33,654 bases of DNA from Oscillospiraceae bacterium (GCA_029007315.1 JAQXHO010000162.1:1-33654), one strand, 5' to 3'. Positions 22,100-31,380 are shown, counted from the first letter of the stretch. Notes: generated by a model from the sequence alone, not told the origin. Numbers and translations are program-made.

Positions 22100-24166
22100 A
22101 TGAGCAAATCAGCTACAAAGAAAAACATAGTACTGGCAGGTCACGCAGGTTCAGGTAAAACTACTTTGTGCGAGGCTCTGCTTTACAAAAGCGGAACTAC
22201 CGAACGTATGGGCAGAATCGCCGAAGAAAATACTGTATCAGACTATACAGCCGAGGAAATGAAGAGAAAATCCTCTGTTTATACATCAGTCGCTTCAATG
22301 AGTCTTCCGAATCTGGACGTTAATCTTATCGACACTCCCGGAATGCTTGATTTTGCAGGAGAAATGGTTTCCGGTATTTATGCAGGCGACTGTGTTATGA
22401 TTACCGTTTCCGGTAAATCCGGCGTAAGAGTCGGCACCCACAAGGCTTACGACCAGGCTGTTAAAATGCAGAAACCACGTTTGTTCGTTGTTACAAAGCT
22501 GGACGACGAAAACGCTAATTTCTATAATGTATTCACTGAGCTGAAATCTGAATTCGGCTCTGCTGTATGTCCTGTTATTGTACCGGTAATAGCAGACCGA
22601 AAGGTTATTTCCTACGTAAACCTTATTGAAATGAAGGCTTATAAATTTGATGACAAGGGCAATGCTGTGGAAACAGATATGCCCACCGCTGAAGTTTCCG
22701 AAAAAATGAGCTATCGTATTGACGGTCTTATTGAGGCATTTTCAGAGGCTGTTGCAGAAACAGATGACGACCTTCTGGAAAAATTCTTCTCCGGCGAACC
22801 TTTGACAGAAAAGGAGCGTATTGACGGCATTCACAAGGGCGTATGCGAAGGCATTATCACTCCTGTTGTATGTGCCTCTGCACAGACTCTTGGAGCAATT
22901 GAACTTCTCATGAAGGAAATGGATCTTCTTGTTCCAGAGGCTCACGAAACAGTTATCACAGCCGACGCTGATGAAATTTCATGCACTGAAAATGACCCTG
23001 CACTGCTTTATGTATTTAAAACAGCAGCTGACCCGTTTGTAGGAAAGATGTCATATATGAAGGTTCTTTCCGGCAGCGTCAAGAGCGGTGACGAGCTTGT
23101 AAACGCTTCATCAGGCGGCAGCGAAAAGATCGGCAAACTTCTGTGCCTCTGTGGCAAAAAACAGAAAGAAATTCCCTGTGCCGTTAAGGGTGACATTGTC
23201 GCAGTTACAAAGATGAATGTCAGCACAGGTGATACACTTTGCGCTCCCGGTAGAACTGTTGCTCTGGAAACTCCTGAGTATCCAAGACCCAGCTACAGAA
23301 TGGCTGTTGCTCCTGCTGCACGAGGTGATGAAGCAAAAATTGCAAACGCTATGCAGCGTATGCTGGAAAGCGATATGACTCTTACATACGAACAGGATCC
23401 CAATACAAGAGAAATGATTCTCAGCGGTCTTGGCGAACAGCACCTGCTGGCAGTTGCTTCTCAGCTGAAATATGATTTCGGCGTTGAGATCTCTCTGACA
23501 GTTCCAAAAATTGCTTACCGTGAAACCATCCGCAAAAAGGTTAAGGTTCAGGGCAGATACAAGAAACAGTCCGGCGGTCACGGTCAGTTCGGCGATGTAT
23601 GGATCGAATTTGAACCTTGTCTTTCTGATGAACTTGTATTTGAGGAAAAGGTATTCGGCGGTGCCGTTCCCAAGAATTTCTTCCCTGCTGTTGAAAAAGG
23701 TCTTCAGGATTCTGTTAAGAAGGGCATTCTTGCAGGTTTCCCTGTTGTAGGACTGAAGGCTATTCTGGTTGACGGTTCATATCACCCGGTAGATTCCTCT
23801 GAAATGTCATTTAAAACAGCTGCTTCTCTTGCTTACAAGGAAGGTATGCGCCAGGCTGATCCCACACTCCTTGAGCCGATCGGCACTCTGGAGGTATGTG
23901 TTCCCGATGAAAATACCGGCGACATGATGGGCGAACTTAACAAGAGAAGAGGAAGAGTTCTGGGTATGAATCCCTCTGAAAAATTCAAAGGTATGACAGA
24001 CATTATGGCTGAAGTTCCTATGCGTGAAATGAGTGACTTTGCATTGCTGCTTCGTCAGATGACCCAGGGCAGAGGTGAATTTACATTAGAACCGGTTCGC
24101 TATGAGCCTCTTCCTCCTCACCTTATGGCAGATGTAATCGCTTCCTGCGCAGTAACTGCTGAATAA
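22100..24166 (+). CDS. Elongation factor G-like GTPase (EF-G2-type paralogue)
   Basis: This protein of about 688 residues has the five-domain EF-G layout. The GTPase domain shows G1 GHAGSGKTT, G3 DTPGMLDF and G4 TKLD in place of NKMD. Domain II begins near FKTAADPFVGKMSY, domain IV near KKQSGGHGQFGDVW, and the end has LDPV-like EPVRYEPLPPHLM. The usual switch I RGITI motif is replaced by RKSSVYTSVA, which marks the EF-G2/FusA2-like group rather than the main translocase. It stands alone, not with rpsL, rpsG and tuf, which agrees. The track starts at 22055. I chose ATG 22100 (MSKSATKKNIVLAGHAG) with AGGAG at good spacing. Such paralogues may assist translation or ribosome recycling, but the role is not settled. 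Confidence 0.92.
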   Translation: MSKSATKKNIVLAGHAGSGKTTLCEALLYKSGTTERMGRIAEENTVSDYTAEEMKRKSSVYTSVASMSLPNLDVNLIDTPGMLDFAGEMVSGIYAGDCVMITVSGKSGVRVGTHKAYDQAVKMQKPRLFVVTKLDDENANFYNVFTELKSEFGSAVCPVIVPVIADRKVISYVNLIEMKAYKFDDKGNAVETDMPTAEVSEKMSYRIDGLIEAFSEAVAETDDDLLEKFFSGEPLTEKERIDGIHKGVCEGIITPVVCASAQTLGAIELLMKEMDLLVPEAHETVITADADEISCTENDPALLYVFKTAADPFVGKMSYMKVLSGSVKSGDELVNASSGGSEKIGKLLCLCGKKQKEIPCAVKGDIVAVTKMNVSTGDTLCAPGRTVALETPEYPRPSYRMAVAPAARGDEAKIANAMQRMLESDMTLTYEQDPNTREMILSGLGEQHLLAVASQLKYDFGVEISLTVPKIAYRETIRKKVKVQGRYKKQSGGHGQFGDVWIEFEPCLSDELVFEEKVFGGAVPKNFFPAVEKGLQDSVKKGILAGFPVVGLKAILVDGSYHPVDSSEMSFKTAASLAYKEGMRQADPTLLEPIGTLEVCVPDENTGDMMGELNKRRGRVLGMNPSEKFKGMTDIMAEVPMREMSDFALLLRQMTQGRGEFTLEPVRYEPLPPHLMADVIASCAVTAE

Positions 24167-24182
24167 TTACGCTTTATTTTGT

Positions 24183-24220
24183 AAGCTGCTGCAGGTAAAA
24201 TCGCAGCAGCTTTTATCTTT
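24183..24220 (+). terminator. Terminator after the EF-G paralogue
   Basis: AAGCTGCTGC pairs with GCAGCAGCTT (10 bp, 10-nt loop) and is followed by TTATCTTT. Confidence 0.85.
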
Positions 24221-24270
24221 ATACGGCATTGCCTTTACATAATTATTACAAATTTTTTACTGAACCAAAC

Positions 24271-24299
24271 TTGTAAATGATTGTATTTTTATGTATAAT
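24271..24299 (+). promoter_or_regulatory. Promoter of ppk
   Basis: -35 TTGTAA, a 17-nt spacer and a perfect -10 TATAAT lie about 50 nt before ppk. I see no obvious Pho box. Confidence 0.7.
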
Positions 24300-24347
24300 A
24301 AAGGCATCGGCATTGCCTTATAAATATGTTTACTGGAGGTAGAAAAT

Positions 24348-26393
24348 ATGCCTAAATATTCATGCTACGACAACAGAGAACTGTCGTGGCTAAAGTTTAA
24401 TCACCGTGTTCTTGAAGAAGCAAATGATGAACGTGTTCCGCTGTGCGAACAGCTTTCATTTCTGTCAATATTCCAGAGCAACCTTGATGAATTCTACATG
24501 GTTCGTGTAGGCTCGCTTTTTGACCTGCCGCCGGATACCAAGGAAAATAAAACATACATGACAAGCAAAGAGCAGCTCAGTGCCATTTTTAAGGAATCAA
24601 GGATTCTTCTTCATGAGAAAGATATGATATATTCTAAATTATGCAAGGATCTGAAAAAGCATGGTGTTGAAATCGTGGATTTTCACTCTATTTCCGAAGC
24701 TGAGGCAAACTTCCTGGAACGTTATTTCAAGGCAGAGATAGAGCCTCTTCTTTCTCCGCAGATAGTCGGTAAAAAGCAGCCATTCCCGTTTTTGCAGAAC
24801 AAGGCAATATACGCAGTTGTACTGCTTGAAAAGAAAGGAAGCGAAAAGCTGGGCATTGTTCCATGTACAAGCACTGTTATTCCTGAGCTTATTCCTCTGC
24901 CTGGTAACACCCACAGATTTATTCTGTCAGAAGAACTGATTCTTCACTTTATGCCTGATGTATTTTCTCATCACACCATAAAAAGCAAGACGCTTATTCG
25001 TATTATAAGAAGTGCTGATATTGACACTGAAGAGGATAAAATGGGTGAGGAAGAGGATTACCGCAAGGCTATGGAGAAGCTCATACGCAAACGCAGCCGT
25101 CTTCAGCCTGTTAAAATGGAATTCTCACGTCTTATGGACCCTGCCGTTATTTCCAGACTGTGCGAATATCTGAACCTTGACGAATCCCAGGTTTTCCACT
25201 CTGAAGCTCCTCTGAAGCTTTCATTTATCTTCAAGGTACGTGATATGCTAAGACATAATAAATCTCTTTTCTTCAAAAGACGTGTTCCACAGAAGCCTGC
25301 TGACATTGATATGAGATCATCAGTAATGAAGCAGATAGAAGAAAAAGACAGACTTTTGTCATTCCCGTATGAAAGCATCAAGCCATTTCTGAAGCTATTG
25401 AGAGAAGCAAGCACAAATCCGGAGGTAGTTTCCATAAAGATGACCCTTTACCGTGTTGCCACAAACAGTAAGGTGGTGGAAGCTCTGATTGAAGCTGCTG
25501 AAAACGGCAAGGACGTGGTGGTTCTGGTAGAACTGCGGGCAAGATTCGACGAGGAAAACAACATTGAATGGTCAAGACGTCTGGAGGATGCAGGCTGCCG
25601 GATCATTTACGGTCTTGATAAAATGAAAGTCCACTCAAAACTGTGTCTTATAACAAAGAAAAAAGAAGGCGAAATTTCATATATCACCCAGATAGGCACG
25701 GGAAATTACAACGAAAAGACTTCAGAAATTTACACCGACTTTTCAATCATGACTGCAAATGATGAAATAGGTCAGGAAGCCAACCGTGTATTCAATGCCC
25801 TGTGCCTTGGACAGACTGTTACAGAAACAAAGCATCTTCTTGTGGCGCCTAATTGTCTTCAGAATAAACTGCTGGATATGATGGACATGGAAATCGAAAA
25901 AGCAAAGGAAGGAAAGCCTGCCTATATCGGCATAAAGGTAAATTCACTGACTGACAAAAAGCTTATAAAAAAGCTTATTGAAGCCTCCTCTTTTGGAGTA
26001 AAGACGGAAATGATAATCAGAGGAATATCTTGTCTTGTTGCAGGTATTCCGGGAGAAACTGAAAATATTACTATCCGAAGCATTGTGGGACGTTTTCTGG
26101 AACATCACAGAGTATACATCTTCGGCACTGGTGAAAATGAAAAAGTATACATTTCCTCGGCTGATTTCATGACCAGAAACACCCTTAAACGTGTTGAGAT
26201 AGGCATTCCGGTAATGGACAAGGGCATCAGAAACAGAATAACAGATATGTTCCGGCTTATGATGCAGGATAATGTGAAGGCTCGCATTCAGCAGCCCGAT
26301 GGCACTTACCGCCATGCAATTGCATACGGAAAGGAAATAAACGCCCAGGAACAGCTTTACGAAGATGCGTATGCAAATTCAGTTAAAGAATAA
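24348..26393 (+). CDS. ppk1: Polyphosphate kinase 1
   Basis: This 681-residue enzyme reversibly makes inorganic polyphosphate from ATP at the membrane face. The N-domain is marked by NRELSWLKFNHRVLEEA and FQSNLDEFYMVRVGSL. The head domain follows, and then the two phospholipase-D-like catalytic domains. The autophosphorylated His is His429 in MKVHSKLCLITKK. The second conserved His lies in FLEHHRVYIFG (586/587), matching E. coli His435 and His592 in spacing. DFSIMTANDEIGQEANRVFN and YISSADFMTRN are further marks. Length is normal. TGGAGGTAGAAAAT precedes the ATG. There is no ppx exopolyphosphatase neighbour, so it is a single-gene unit. Confidence 0.97.
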   Translation: MPKYSCYDNRELSWLKFNHRVLEEANDERVPLCEQLSFLSIFQSNLDEFYMVRVGSLFDLPPDTKENKTYMTSKEQLSAIFKESRILLHEKDMIYSKLCKDLKKHGVEIVDFHSISEAEANFLERYFKAEIEPLLSPQIVGKKQPFPFLQNKAIYAVVLLEKKGSEKLGIVPCTSTVIPELIPLPGNTHRFILSEELILHFMPDVFSHHTIKSKTLIRIIRSADIDTEEDKMGEEEDYRKAMEKLIRKRSRLQPVKMEFSRLMDPAVISRLCEYLNLDESQVFHSEAPLKLSFIFKVRDMLRHNKSLFFKRRVPQKPADIDMRSSVMKQIEEKDRLLSFPYESIKPFLKLLREASTNPEVVSIKMTLYRVATNSKVVEALIEAAENGKDVVVLVELRARFDEENNIEWSRRLEDAGCRIIYGLDKMKVHSKLCLITKKKEGEISYITQIGTGNYNEKTSEIYTDFSIMTANDEIGQEANRVFNALCLGQTVTETKHLLVAPNCLQNKLLDMMDMEIEKAKEGKPAYIGIKVNSLTDKKLIKKLIEASSFGVKTEMIIRGISCLVAGIPGETENITIRSIVGRFLEHHRVYIFGTGENEKVYISSADFMTRNTLKRVEIGIPVMDKGIRNRITDMFRLMMQDNVKARIQQPDGTYRHAIAYGKEINAQEQLYEDAYANSVKE

Positions 26394-26424
26394 TTATCCT
26401 GTTTTATAATTTTTACTGCATACC

Positions 26425-26464
26425 AAAAGCAGGATCGGTTTTGATTTAAACGGTCCTGCTTTTT
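26425..26464. terminator. Bidirectional terminator between ppk and the AraC gene
   Basis: AAAGCAGGA pairs with TCCTGCTTT, extended inward by CG/CG. T runs flank both sides, so it serves the convergent ppk and AraC-family genes. Confidence 0.8.
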
Positions 26465-26476
26465 ATTCTGATTATG

Positions 26477-27358
26477 TCAGTTTTTCTGAATTCTCTGAGT
26501 ACGGCTTTTCTTTTTATATTCAAGCGGAGTACAGCCCATAATTCTGGAAAACTGTCTGTTAAAATTTGAGAGATTACTGTATCCGCTGTCAAATGCAATT
26601 TCAGAAATATTTTTTGATGTATCAACAATCTGTTTGCAGGCATAATTAATTCTGTAATGACAGATATATTCTGCCGCACTAAAGCCTACGCTTTTACGAA
26701 AGCGATACATAAAATAACTTGGACTGAGGTGTACTGAATCTGCAAGCTGCTGAACTTTAATATTTTCTTTGAAATGCTTTTGTATATATAACAATGCCGT
26801 TCTTATTATCTCACCTTCCCTGTTGTCGGGAACAGCTTCACGGGCGTCATTTTCCAGAAGCCAGAAAAGCCGGATCAGTTCGCTTCTCATCAGCATATCA
26901 AGCTGCGGTGTATCTCCTCTTGCACAGGAAAATATATTTTCAACAATCATATGGATTTCTTTGTAATAATAATGCTCCGGTGTAATGTGATTCTGAATTA
27001 ATATATTGCCGTTTATAAGCGGCAGAATACATTTCTGATAATATCTGTCAGATTCTGAGCAGCCGAATATCTCCGGATTGAAAACAATGGTATCATACAC
27101 CTGACGGCAGTTATTACAGGGATAGATTGAGTGAGTTACATTTGGCGGCGTTATAATTATACTGCCTTTCCGGGATCTGAATTTATCAGTTCCGCAGATA
27201 AATTCCGCTGAACCTTCAAGTATATAACTCAGCTCAAATTCCTCATGCCAGTGCATGGGAACACAACTGAAAAGATCCGGGATAATACATTCATAAAATG
27301 AAAACGGCTTTTCCTCCGAACTATGCACACGGTTCTCCTTTGAACGAAGCGTATTCAT
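26477..27358 (-). CDS. AraC-family transcriptional regulator
   Basis: This 293-residue regulator has an N-terminal cupin-like sensing domain (MHWHEEFELSYILEGSAEF, then KGSIIITPPNVTHSIYP) and a C-terminal double helix-turn-helix (about 190-285). The DNA-binding part shows VQQLADSVHLSPSYFMYRFRKSVGFSAAEYI and the second helix SEIAFDSGYSNLSNFNRQFSRIMGCTPLEYKK. The cupin domain usually senses a sugar, though the ligand cannot be read from sequence. AAGGAGGTTTGCAATG fixes the start. It is divergent from the GH31 alpha-glucosidase gene with overlapping promoters and an inverted repeat, so it probably controls that gene and itself. Confidence 0.93.
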   Translation of the reverse strand: MNTLRSKENRVHSSEEKPFSFYECIIPDLFSCVPMHWHEEFELSYILEGSAEFICGTDKFRSRKGSIIITPPNVTHSIYPCNNCRQVYDTIVFNPEIFGCSESDRYYQKCILPLINGNILIQNHITPEHYYYKEIHMIVENIFSCARGDTPQLDMLMRSELIRLFWLLENDAREAVPDNREGEIIRTALLYIQKHFKENIKVQQLADSVHLSPSYFMYRFRKSVGFSAAEYICHYRINYACKQIVDTSKNISEIAFDSGYSNLSNFNRQFSRIMGCTPLEYKKKSRTQRIQKN

Positions 27359-27406
27359 TGCAAACCTCCTTAAAAAGTAGAATAGTATCAGAAAAAAGTA
27401 TAATAC

Positions 27407-27420
27407 AGGTAGATTTACCT
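27407..27420. promoter_or_regulatory. Inverted repeat, possible operator between the AraC and GH31 genes
   Basis: AGGTA-GATT-TACCT overlaps the -35 region of the GH31 promoter. It also lies about where AraC transcription would begin. AraC-family proteins usually bind direct repeats, so a catabolite or other repressor is possible. Confidence 0.4.
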
Positions 27421-27443
27421 ATAATATTATGATAATATATAAT
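27414..27443 (+). promoter_or_regulatory. Promoter of the GH31 gene
   Basis: -35 TTTACC (poor), an 18-nt spacer and a perfect -10 TATAAT. A weak -35 fits a promoter that needs an activator. Confidence 0.5.
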
Positions 27444-27457
27444 CAAAGAAAAATCAA
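27429..27457 (-). promoter_or_regulatory. Promoter of the AraC gene
   Basis: On the minus strand -35 TTGATT, a 17-nt spacer and -10 TATCAT overlap the GH31 promoter, so the two promoters probably exclude each other. Confidence 0.45.
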
Positions 27458-27481
27458 GCCCTTATGTAAAGGAGTATTATT

Positions 27482-29464
27482 ATGATAAAGAAATATGTAT
27501 ATGGTAATCCGTTTTCCACAGAAGCAGCAGTTGAAAATATAATCCCGTCAGAAGACAGTATCCCTTACTTTGAAGCTGACGGACAGGGAAATTTCACTCT
27601 GACCCTTGCTGAAAACGATATTGTTTACGGACTTGGAGAACAAATCAGAGGAATCAACAAGCGTGGCTGGGAATATGTAAACTGGAACTATGATAATCCC
27701 AATCATCATGAAGACGCACGTTCTCTTTACGGATCCCACAATTTCATTATTATCAGCGGTGCAGAAACCTTCGGAGCATTTTTTGACTATCCGGGCAAAA
27801 TGACATTTGACATCGGCTATACTAAGAGAAGCGAAATGCACATTCATGCGGAAAGCAGTGACATTGCAGTTTATATCATTACCGGTGAAGATGAAAAGGA
27901 TATTGTAAAGCAATTCAGAAAGCTTATCGGAAGAAGCTATATTCCTCCCATGTGGGCATTCGGATATGGTCAGAGCAGATGGGGTTATAAGGATGAAAAG
28001 GATATCCGCAATGCAGCAGAAGGTTACAGAGCCGCAGGAATTCCTCTCGACAGCATTTATCTGGACATTGATTACATGGAAAATTACAAGGATTTTACCG
28101 TTGATAACAAGCGCTTCCCTGACCTTAAAAAACTCACTGCTGAAATGAAAGCTGATGGCATTCACCTTGTTCCGATAATTGATGCAGGCGTAAAAATAGA
28201 AGAAGGATATGATGTTTACGAGGAAGGCGTTTCTAACAATTATTTCTGCAAAAATGCTGAAGGCGGTGATTTTGTGGGAGCAGTATGGCCCGGCAAGGTG
28301 CATTTCCCGGATTTCCTGAACCCTGCTGCAAGAGAATGGTTCGGAAAAAAATACGAGGTCCTCACCAGCATTGGCATCGACGGCTTCTGGAATGATATGA
28401 ATGAACCGGCTATTTTCTACACTGAAGACAGACTGGCTGATACCCTTTCTGAAATCGAAAAACTTGCCTCCGGAAATATGGGCATTGACGAATATTTCAG
28501 ATTTACCGGCATGGTAGCAGGACTGAACGGAAATATCGGCGACTATGATAAATTTTACCATAACATAAACGGCGAAATGGTGAATCACAGCACTGTTCAC
28601 AACCTGTACGGAATGAACATGACACGTTCTGCTTTTGAGGCGCTTGAGAAAATTGAACCCGAAAAGCGTACATTATTCTTCTCCCGTTCTTCCTATATCG
28701 GCGCTCACCGCTACGGCGGAATCTGGCAGGGTGACAATAAGTCATGGTGGTCCCATATTCTGCAGTCCATGCAGCAGCTTCCTGCGCTGAATATGGCAGG
28801 ATTCCTTTTCACTGGATCAGACACTGGTGGATTCGGCTGTGATACTACAGAGGATCTGGTTCTTCGCTGGCTTCAGTATTCACTTTTCACACCGCTTTTC
28901 CGCAATCATGCCGCAGAGGGTACAAGAGATCAGGAGCTTTACAGATTCTCAACAGTTCAGGCAATGGGCGAAATGATAAAGATACGATACAGTCTGATAC
29001 CCTATCTGTACAGTGAATTTCTTAAAGCGGCACTAAACAATGAAATGATGTTCCGTCCTTTAAGCTTCGATTTCCCGAATGATGAGGATTCACTTAATAC
29101 AGATGATCAGCTGCTTCTCGGCAATGAACTTATGATTGCTCCTGTTTATAAACAGAATGCAAAGGGACGCTGCGTTTATCTTCCGGAAGAAATGATGATG
29201 GTTCGAATGAGAAAGCATGACGACTTCGACACTGAAATTCTTCCCAGAGGTCATCACTATGTCCGTGCAGAACTTGAAGAACTTGTATTCTTCATCCGCA
29301 GCAAAAAAATGATCCCGGTATGCAAACCTGCAAACTCCACAGATAAAATTGATTGGAATTCAATCACTTATCTTGGATACGCCGATTGTACTTATACATT
29401 GTATAAAGATAACGGCATTTCTCCAAATCCGGAAGACAGTCTTGAGATAACTGAACTGCGCTGA
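27482..29464 (+). CDS. GH31 alpha-glucosidase-type glycoside hydrolase
   Basis: This 660-residue enzyme has no signal peptide, so it should act inside the cell on imported oligosaccharides. An N-terminal beta-sandwich (about 1-150; VYGLGEQIRGINKRGWEYVNWNYD) precedes the (beta/alpha)8 barrel. The barrel shows PPMWAFGYGQSRWGY, DSIYLDIDYMENYKDFTVD, the nucleophile Asp305 in FWNDMNEPA, RSSYIGAHRYGGIWQGDNKSWW with the acid/base Asp418, and GSDTGGFG. A C-terminal beta domain follows. The family includes alpha-glucosidase, alpha-xylosidase and related enzymes. The NDMNEPA and GDNKSWW context favours alpha-glucosidase, but substrate is uncertain. AAAGGAGTATTATT precedes the ATG. It is probably controlled by the divergent AraC regulator. 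Confidence 0.92.
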   Translation: MIKKYVYGNPFSTEAAVENIIPSEDSIPYFEADGQGNFTLTLAENDIVYGLGEQIRGINKRGWEYVNWNYDNPNHHEDARSLYGSHNFIIISGAETFGAFFDYPGKMTFDIGYTKRSEMHIHAESSDIAVYIITGEDEKDIVKQFRKLIGRSYIPPMWAFGYGQSRWGYKDEKDIRNAAEGYRAAGIPLDSIYLDIDYMENYKDFTVDNKRFPDLKKLTAEMKADGIHLVPIIDAGVKIEEGYDVYEEGVSNNYFCKNAEGGDFVGAVWPGKVHFPDFLNPAAREWFGKKYEVLTSIGIDGFWNDMNEPAIFYTEDRLADTLSEIEKLASGNMGIDEYFRFTGMVAGLNGNIGDYDKFYHNINGEMVNHSTVHNLYGMNMTRSAFEALEKIEPEKRTLFFSRSSYIGAHRYGGIWQGDNKSWWSHILQSMQQLPALNMAGFLFTGSDTGGFGCDTTEDLVLRWLQYSLFTPLFRNHAAEGTRDQELYRFSTVQAMGEMIKIRYSLIPYLYSEFLKAALNNEMMFRPLSFDFPNDEDSLNTDDQLLLGNELMIAPVYKQNAKGRCVYLPEEMMMVRMRKHDDFDTEILPRGHHYVRAELEELVFFIRSKKMIPVCKPANSTDKIDWNSITYLGYADCTYTLYKDNGISPNPEDSLEITELR

Positions 29465-29488
29465 AAAATCAGAAATATCAATAGAAAC

Positions 29489-29530
29489 AGGGCTGCTGCA
29501 CCTTAATATCGGTGAAGCAGCCCTTTTTGT
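29489..29530 (+). terminator. Terminator after the GH31 gene
   Basis: AGGGCTGCTGCACC pairs with GGTGAAGCAGCCCT (one mismatch) around an 8-nt loop and is followed by TTTTGT. Confidence 0.9.
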
Positions 29531-29652
29531 ATTATGAAGCTTCAGACTGACTGGCATCATCAGGTATAATACACTGTCATTCCTTTATTTGAGTTAGTTC
29601 CTGCAATGAACGGAAAATTTTCTGCAAATCCTCAGCAATATTCTGTATAAAC

Positions 29653-29683
29653 AAAAAGGCCCTCAGCAAAATGCCAAGGGTCT
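29653..29683 (-). terminator. Terminator after the LRR-dockerin gene
   Basis: On the minus strand GACCCTTGGC pairs imperfectly with GCTGAGGGCC and is followed by TTTTTG, about 15 nt after the stop codon. The stretch from 29531 to 29652 shows nothing else I can name. Confidence 0.65.
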
Positions 29684-29697
29684 TCTGCGTATATTAT

Positions 29698-31380
29698 CTA
29701 CTTATTCAGAATATTATCCCATGAAGGATCCATTCCTGCCGCACTTTGAGAGTAATATGTGAGAACACCGGCTGCATCTGAAACAGTTATTTTTCCGTCA
29801 CCGTCAATGTCAGCGTTCTGGATCTGTTCTTCTGAGAATTTATCCATAGGCAATCCTGCCGCCTGAATTGCGTATATGTTCAGAACCTCTGCTGCATCTT
29901 GAAGGTCGGCAATTCCGTCACCATTTACATCGCCCTTAACAGACGGTAAGTCACTTATGGAAACGAATGTTCTGCCGTACTTATTCGCATACTCCTCCGC
30001 AGTTGAACCTGCATAACCATAAATGGCAGCCGTATCATTAAATGTGTACTGGCTGTTAAAAATAACACAGTACGGGTTCTTTACAGTCACCGCAGAAAGA
30101 GCGTAGCAGTCAGAAAAAGCTCCATGACCTACTCTTTCAAGATTTGCAGGAAGGGAAACTGATTTAAGCTCCGGGCACTGAATAAAGGCATAATCACCTA
30201 TGCTGGCAAGACTGTCAGGCAGCTTTACCGAAACAAGGTTTTCACAGGCAGAAAAGGAATATTCTCCTATACTTTCCACACCCTCGGGTACTGTCAAAGA
30301 TTCAATGCCTGTACATTCAGTAAACGCACTGTCGCCTATAGTCACAAGGCTGTCAGGAAATGTTACTGAGGTAATTTTAGTATTGGAACAGAAAGCATTT
30401 CCTGCAATTACTCTTACGCCTTCCGGTACAGCAACATCACCTTCCATATTATACCCGTCAATAAGTATGTCATTTACAATACAGAGAGGGCTTTCCTTTC
30501 TCTTAGCATCAAGCCATGGTGTTGTGAAAAATATACCTCTTCCTACTGTTTTAAGATTTACAGGGAGAGTTACAGCAGTCAGATTTTCACAGAATTCAAA
30601 GGCATAATCATTTATTGTTTGAGTACTTTCAGGAATTTTGACTGAGGTAAGTTCTGCATTATAAGAAAACGATGAAGACGCTATGCACTTTACACCGGCA
30701 GGAACAACAACATCACCCTCGGCTTTTTGGGCGTCGATGAGAATATCATTAACAATAACAAGAGGATCTTCTGCCTGTTTAGCCTCAAGCCACGGAGTCA
30801 TCCCAAAGGCATATGCACCTATATTCTCAACACTTTCCGGAATAGTAATCTCCTCAAGGCTTGTGCAGTAATCAAAAGCTCGCTTTCCTATATTTACAGT
30901 ACCCTCCGGGATAATCACTGACACAAGTTTTTTGCAGCCAAAGAAGGTATCTGTTTCAATACTTGTAATACCATCCGGTATTGTCACTTCCGTAAGATTT
31001 TCGCAGGATTCAAAGGCGGCATAATCTATACGGGTCACGCTGTCAGGTATGGTCACTGAGATAAGGTTTACGCAGTCAGCAAATGATTTATTGCTTATGC
31101 TGGTTACGCCCTCTTTAATCACAGCACTTTTAATAGTATCTTTGTAATTATTCCAGGGTGATTCTGCGTATTTTTCGTAATTATACATATCTCCTGTTCC
31201 CGAAACAGTAAGTACACCCTCTTCAAGGCTCCATGTGAGATTTTCACCGCACTGACCCGAACTGTCTTCTGCAACGGCACAGATTTTCATTTGCGGACAG
31301 ACCAATGATACAGGTACAAGACAGCTCATACCCAGTATCGCTGATACTGTAAATATTTTTATCCTTCTTAATTTAAACAT
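29698..31380 (-). CDS. Secreted leucine-rich-repeat (LRR_5/BspA-like) protein with C-terminal dockerin
   Basis: This 560-residue protein has a signal peptide (about 1-37), a run of BspA-type repeats (LTEVTIPDGITSIETDTFFGC and similar, about 80-455) and a C-terminal type I dockerin (about 478-548). The dockerin has two full calcium loops, DVNGDGIADLQD and DIDGDGKITVSD, each with its helix (AAEVLNIYAIQAAGL, AAGVLTYYSQSAAGM), so it should dock to a cohesin scaffold. Two repeat blocks about 92 residues apart carry an insert with PLVIVNDILID and PLCIVNDILID. BspA-like repeats are binding surfaces, so this is probably a non-catalytic cellulosome-type component or adhesin. AAAGGGG lies upstream of the ATG. 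Promoter and terminator suggest a single-gene unit. Confidence 0.93.
   Translation of the reverse strand: MFKLRRIKIFTVSAILGMSCLVPVSLVCPQMKICAVAEDSSGQCGENLTWSLEEGVLTVSGTGDMYNYEKYAESPWNNYKDTIKSAVIKEGVTSISNKSFADCVNLISVTIPDSVTRIDYAAFESCENLTEVTIPDGITSIETDTFFGCKKLVSVIIPEGTVNIGKRAFDYCTSLEEITIPESVENIGAYAFGMTPWLEAKQAEDPLVIVNDILIDAQKAEGDVVVPAGVKCIASSSFSYNAELTSVKIPESTQTINDYAFEFCENLTAVTLPVNLKTVGRGIFFTTPWLDAKRKESPLCIVNDILIDGYNMEGDVAVPEGVRVIAGNAFCSNTKITSVTFPDSLVTIGDSAFTECTGIESLTVPEGVESIGEYSFSACENLVSVKLPDSLASIGDYAFIQCPELKSVSLPANLERVGHGAFSDCYALSAVTVKNPYCVIFNSQYTFNDTAAIYGYAGSTAEEYANKYGRTFVSISDLPSVKGDVNGDGIADLQDAAEVLNIYAIQAAGLPMDKFSEEQIQNADIDGDGKITVSDAAGVLTYYSQSAAGMDPSWDNILNK

Noticed and set aside
27548-28600. 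350-residue minus-strand ORF
   Set aside because: It lies antisense within the GH31 gene, whose motifs and catalytic residues are intact. The antisense product has no family features.
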